Of a stretch of 64,000 nucleotides of DNA, positions 61,964 to 64,000 are shown piece after piece (position 1 is the first letter of the stretch; the number at the start of each line of letters is the position of its first letter). A program made the position numbers and the translations under genes. The notes below the pieces were generated by a model. The model saw only the letters and a program-made list of their open reading frames with translations, was not told where the DNA came from and made no database searches. The stretch comes from Nitrososphaera sp. (GTDB taxonomy: Archaea > Thermoproteota > Nitrososphaeria > Nitrososphaerales > Nitrososphaeraceae): assembly GCA_029263715.1 (NCBI GenBank), contig JAJUFP010000007.1, positions 62,001 to 126,000 of the forward strand, written 5' to 3'.

Positions 61964-62131
61964 TCAATTGCTGTCAGTAGATCTTGCTGACCGTATCACT
62001 TCGTACAGGTAACAGGCCCTGCAGAGGATCTTGTTTTCATTTCTAAAATACATCTTTTCAGGGAAGGAAAACGGCTGGTTTTCAAGGGGGGCATTACAGC
62101 AGTCACAGGTCTTGTCAAAAGCTTGATTCAT
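61964..62131 (-). CDS. small Cys-rich protein
   Basis: 55 residues from ATG at 62131. CDCCNAPLE and CRACYLYEV give two CxxC pairs 26 residues apart, a zinc-binding treble-clef pattern. Short polar tail. Function unknown. Confidence 0.55.
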   Translation of the reverse strand: MNQAFDKTCDCCNAPLENQPFSFPEKMYFRNENKILCRACYLYEVIRSARSTDSN

Positions 62132-62158
62132 GGATGCAACGGAAATTTGTTGAGACAA

Positions 62159-62483
62159 ACTCCGGAAGACTCTTGAGTATATCCTAATATTTATTTTTTA
62201 TGATAATTTTATGTCGTGTTTACCCAAATCCAAATGCACCTTTTGGTTTCGATTGGTAACGAATGGTAGATTGTGGGCCGAAAATTGAACGCAAGATCCG
62301 TCTTGGCAACATACAGGACTCAATAACCGCCAAAAATCTAGATCGTCCAAGACGAGAAAATGATGCTATTTGTGACAGAAGCGATGATGCAAAAGCATTC
62401 ATGCAGAACAATAAGCAATTTAAAATACAGGAGCGGAAAAAAGCGGCAAATCACTTAATTTCGCGGCATCAGAGGTAAAAAGC
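62159..62483. other. intergenic with a doubtful small frame
   Basis: A plus-strand frame (62263-62478, 71 codons, charged, no motif) may or may not be a gene; CAATTTAAAATAC at 62414-62427, which looks like the promoter for the next gene, lies inside it and argues against it. Confidence 0.35.
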
Positions 62484-62969
62484 ATGGCCAGAGAGCAATA
62501 CGAAGTGGAGATTATGGCTTCTCCGGAGAAGGTATTTGCTCACTTAGATGACATTAACAATGTAGGCGGGCACATGAGTGAAAAGAGCTCCATGCCAATG
62601 ATGGGAAGTCGCCTCAAGCTAGAAGTGATTGATGATAAGAAAGGCGTAGGTGCCACATATAGATGGAAAGGAAGTGTCATGGGCATGACTGTCGATATCC
62701 AGGAAACCGTCACTAAATGGGTAAGAGACGGTGAAAAGACTTGGCAGACTATTGGAAAGCCAAAGATGATAGTGATGTCCGGCTATACCATGCATTTGTC
62801 GCTGACCGGCACCGACAAGGGAACGCGGGTCGTGTTTGAGATAGATTACTCGCTTCCAAAAACACCATGGGGCTGGATTATTGGAAAGCTTCTCGCACGC
62901 AGATATGCCAAGTGGTGCTTGCAAAGAGCGTGTGAGGACGCCAAAAGAACACTAGAATCAACGGCATAG
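62484..62969 (+). CDS. SRPBCC-family (polyketide cyclase/START-like) protein
   Basis: 161 residues. The helix-grip fold is readable: VEIMASPEKVFAHLDDINNV, RLKLEVIDDKKGVGATYRWK, VFEIDYSLP and the long C-terminal helix (YAKWCLQRACEDAKRTLES). Such proteins bind lipids or other hydrophobic molecules. GAGGT lies 8 nt before ATG. Confidence 0.8.
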   Translation: MAREQYEVEIMASPEKVFAHLDDINNVGGHMSEKSSMPMMGSRLKLEVIDDKKGVGATYRWKGSVMGMTVDIQETVTKWVRDGEKTWQTIGKPKMIVMSGYTMHLSLTGTDKGTRVVFEIDYSLPKTPWGWIIGKLLARRYAKWCLQRACEDAKRTLESTA

Positions 62970-63030
62970 CGTATTTTTCTCGCATTTGAGACGGGCCATC
63001 TATGCTTAAATTGTTAACGCGGTATGTACA

Positions 63031-63576
63031 ATGGGTTTGAGCAAAATTCAGGTTCTTCTTCAGCCCGTCGGTGCCGTTCCTGACAGCGTGTTGAAGTTCT
63101 TGCAAGAAGCCCTAGCCGAACAATTTGACGGTTGCACGTTTAGCATATCGAAATCCATTGAAATCCCGTCGCATGCATTTGACGAAAGGAGAGATCAGTT
63201 CAAGTCGCCCGTCATTCTGGACTTGCTTGATAAAGAGACGCACTGCGACAAGATCCTTGGCATCTGCGACTTTGACGCATATGCAGAAGACCTTAACTTT
63301 GTTTTCGGCCAGGCCCAGCACGGAGGAAGGACGCTGGCGGTCTACCTGCCGCGATTAAGGCAGGAATTCTACGGATTCAAGCCGGACGTTTCTTTATTTT
63401 TACAAAGGGCAGTAAAAGAAGCTGTTCACGAGTTGGGGCACAGTTTTGGCCTTGGCCACTGCAGATTGCCTTCCTGCGTGATGTACTTTAGCAATTCTCT
63501 GCGTGATACCGACAAGAAAGGCAAAGAGTTTTGCAGCGTATGTAAATTGGTGATGGCGAGCAAGGCAAAGGGCTAA
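63031..63576 (+). CDS. amzA: archaemetzincin, zinc metalloprotease
   Basis: 181 residues. Zinc-binding HELGHSFGLGH at 133-143 followed by Cys144, then CVMYFSNS from C149 (Met-turn) and CSVC at 168-171, the exact archaemetzincin pattern with a second, four-Cys zinc site. It is an intracellular aminopeptidase-like protease of unknown substrate. CTTAAATT lies about 25 nt before ATG (leaderless). Confidence 0.95.
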   Translation: MGLSKIQVLLQPVGAVPDSVLKFLQEALAEQFDGCTFSISKSIEIPSHAFDERRDQFKSPVILDLLDKETHCDKILGICDFDAYAEDLNFVFGQAQHGGRTLAVYLPRLRQEFYGFKPDVSLFLQRAVKEAVHELGHSFGLGHCRLPSCVMYFSNSLRDTDKKGKEFCSVCKLVMASKAKG

Positions 63577-63614
63577 TCATCGAATCATGATATGTACCAG
63601 ATCATGCCGATGAA

Positions 63615-63950
63615 CTACCGGATGAATTGAAAGGAAGACTTGTATCCTGAGCCTGCTCCTTTCTTCATCGCTTCCATGGCCTCCTCCGGTGTCAGCAGTA
63701 GCGTTGTCTTGATGGCCTTGAGCGCTCCGCCAGCGGCAAATGCCATTGCAATAGCTGCTGCACTGATGTTGTCTGGCATACTCAATACGAGAACAACATC
63801 AAACTCTCCAAACGAGAACCAGCCTCCTTCGACCTTGCCTCCAAGGTTTTCAACCGCAGGCTTGATGGCTTCTATCCTGTTTTGAGGGTTTTTTGTAAGG
63901 ATTGCCCATGCTTCAGGCGTATAAGCCGCCTGAACAAGGTAGTATGACAT
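63615..63950 (-). CDS. GYD-domain protein
   Basis: 111 residues. YLVQAAYTPEAWAILTKNPQ at the start and GGWFSFGEFDVVLVLSMPDN in the middle match the GYD domain, a small ferredoxin-like fold; then AMAFAAGGALKAIKTTLLLT. Function unknown, often in stress or signal contexts. Confidence 0.8.
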   Translation of the reverse strand: MSYYLVQAAYTPEAWAILTKNPQNRIEAIKPAVENLGGKVEGGWFSFGEFDVVLVLSMPDNISAAAIAMAFAAGGALKAIKTTLLLTPEEAMEAMKKGAGSGYKSSFQFIR

Positions 63951-64000
63951 ATCTTAGTAATGGTATTCTAGAATATAAGCGTGTGATGCCCATTGTGCCT

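Overview
The window looks like a chromosomal segment of a soil-type ammonia-oxidising archaeon (Nitrososphaerota/Thaumarchaeota, Nitrososphaera-like). The case rests on an ADP-forming acyl-CoA synthetase of the kind used in the thaumarchaeal 3-hydroxypropionate/4-hydroxybutyrate cycle, class III PHA synthase genes (phaE-phaC), archaeal DnaG, SMC, archaeal-type ProS, NreA-type repair protein, archaemetzincin, CTP-dependent riboflavin kinase, a tRNA-Arg with an intron, four surface proteins ending in the PEFG-type sorting signal typical of this phylum, and many leaderless genes (TATA-like box about 26-28 nt before the start codon, often TTG or GTG). There is no rRNA, CRISPR array or intact insertion sequence.

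Layout. 0-9 kb: a secreted chelatase-like protein (cut by the left edge), a TolB-propeller/HYR/PKD surface protein, cbiG, a PEFG protein, a CBS-domain protein, a small winged-helix protein and a NreA-like repair protein. 9-16.8 kb: an AT-rich stand-alone SIR2-like gene, the convergent FAD synthase (ribL-like) and riboflavin kinase/regulator (rbkR) genes, dnaG, a mini-Toprim gene, a class I amidotransferase, an orphan gene and a PurN-like formyltransferase. 17-23 kb: a 1479-residue acidic S-layer-type protein, then a cluster of tiny zinc-finger genes. 23-28 kb: the acyl-CoA synthetase, a membrane protein, a transposase remnant, an AbrB/PIN toxin-antitoxin pair and tRNA-Arg. 28-33 kb: phaEC, a zinc-ribbon protein, and nucleoside salvage genes (PfkB-type kinase, nucleoside hydrolase, winged-helix regulator). 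33-39 kb: small secreted proteins, two PEFG proteins and a cupredoxin without cysteine. 39-45 kb: Pit phosphate transporter with its DUF47 partner, proS and a VTT membrane protein. 45-52 kb: a second giant surface protein built from the same repeats as the S-layer protein, another PEFG protein and a serine beta-lactamase-fold protein. 52-64 kb: small regulators, a possible structured RNA, smc, inositol-phosphate synthase, a HExxH membrane protein, SRPBCC, archaemetzincin and GYD proteins.

Themes. About a quarter of the coding capacity makes the cell envelope, built from a small set of exchangeable modules (ETGxNTGIF repeats, HYR, Ig-like 'YxxGD' repeats and a common domain just before the PEFG signal). 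Several small regulators have what look like dedicated operators. Three separate families of repeated upstream motifs were found by eye: one shared by two winged-helix paralogues and the CBS gene, one in front of both zinc-finger units, and one flanking a third winged-helix gene. Each lies directly upstream of a TATA-like box. These, the zinc-finger mini-cluster and a hairpin-plus-U-run leader before the nucleoside hydrolase operon are the best candidates for undescribed biology. All functions come from reading motifs; no database search was run.
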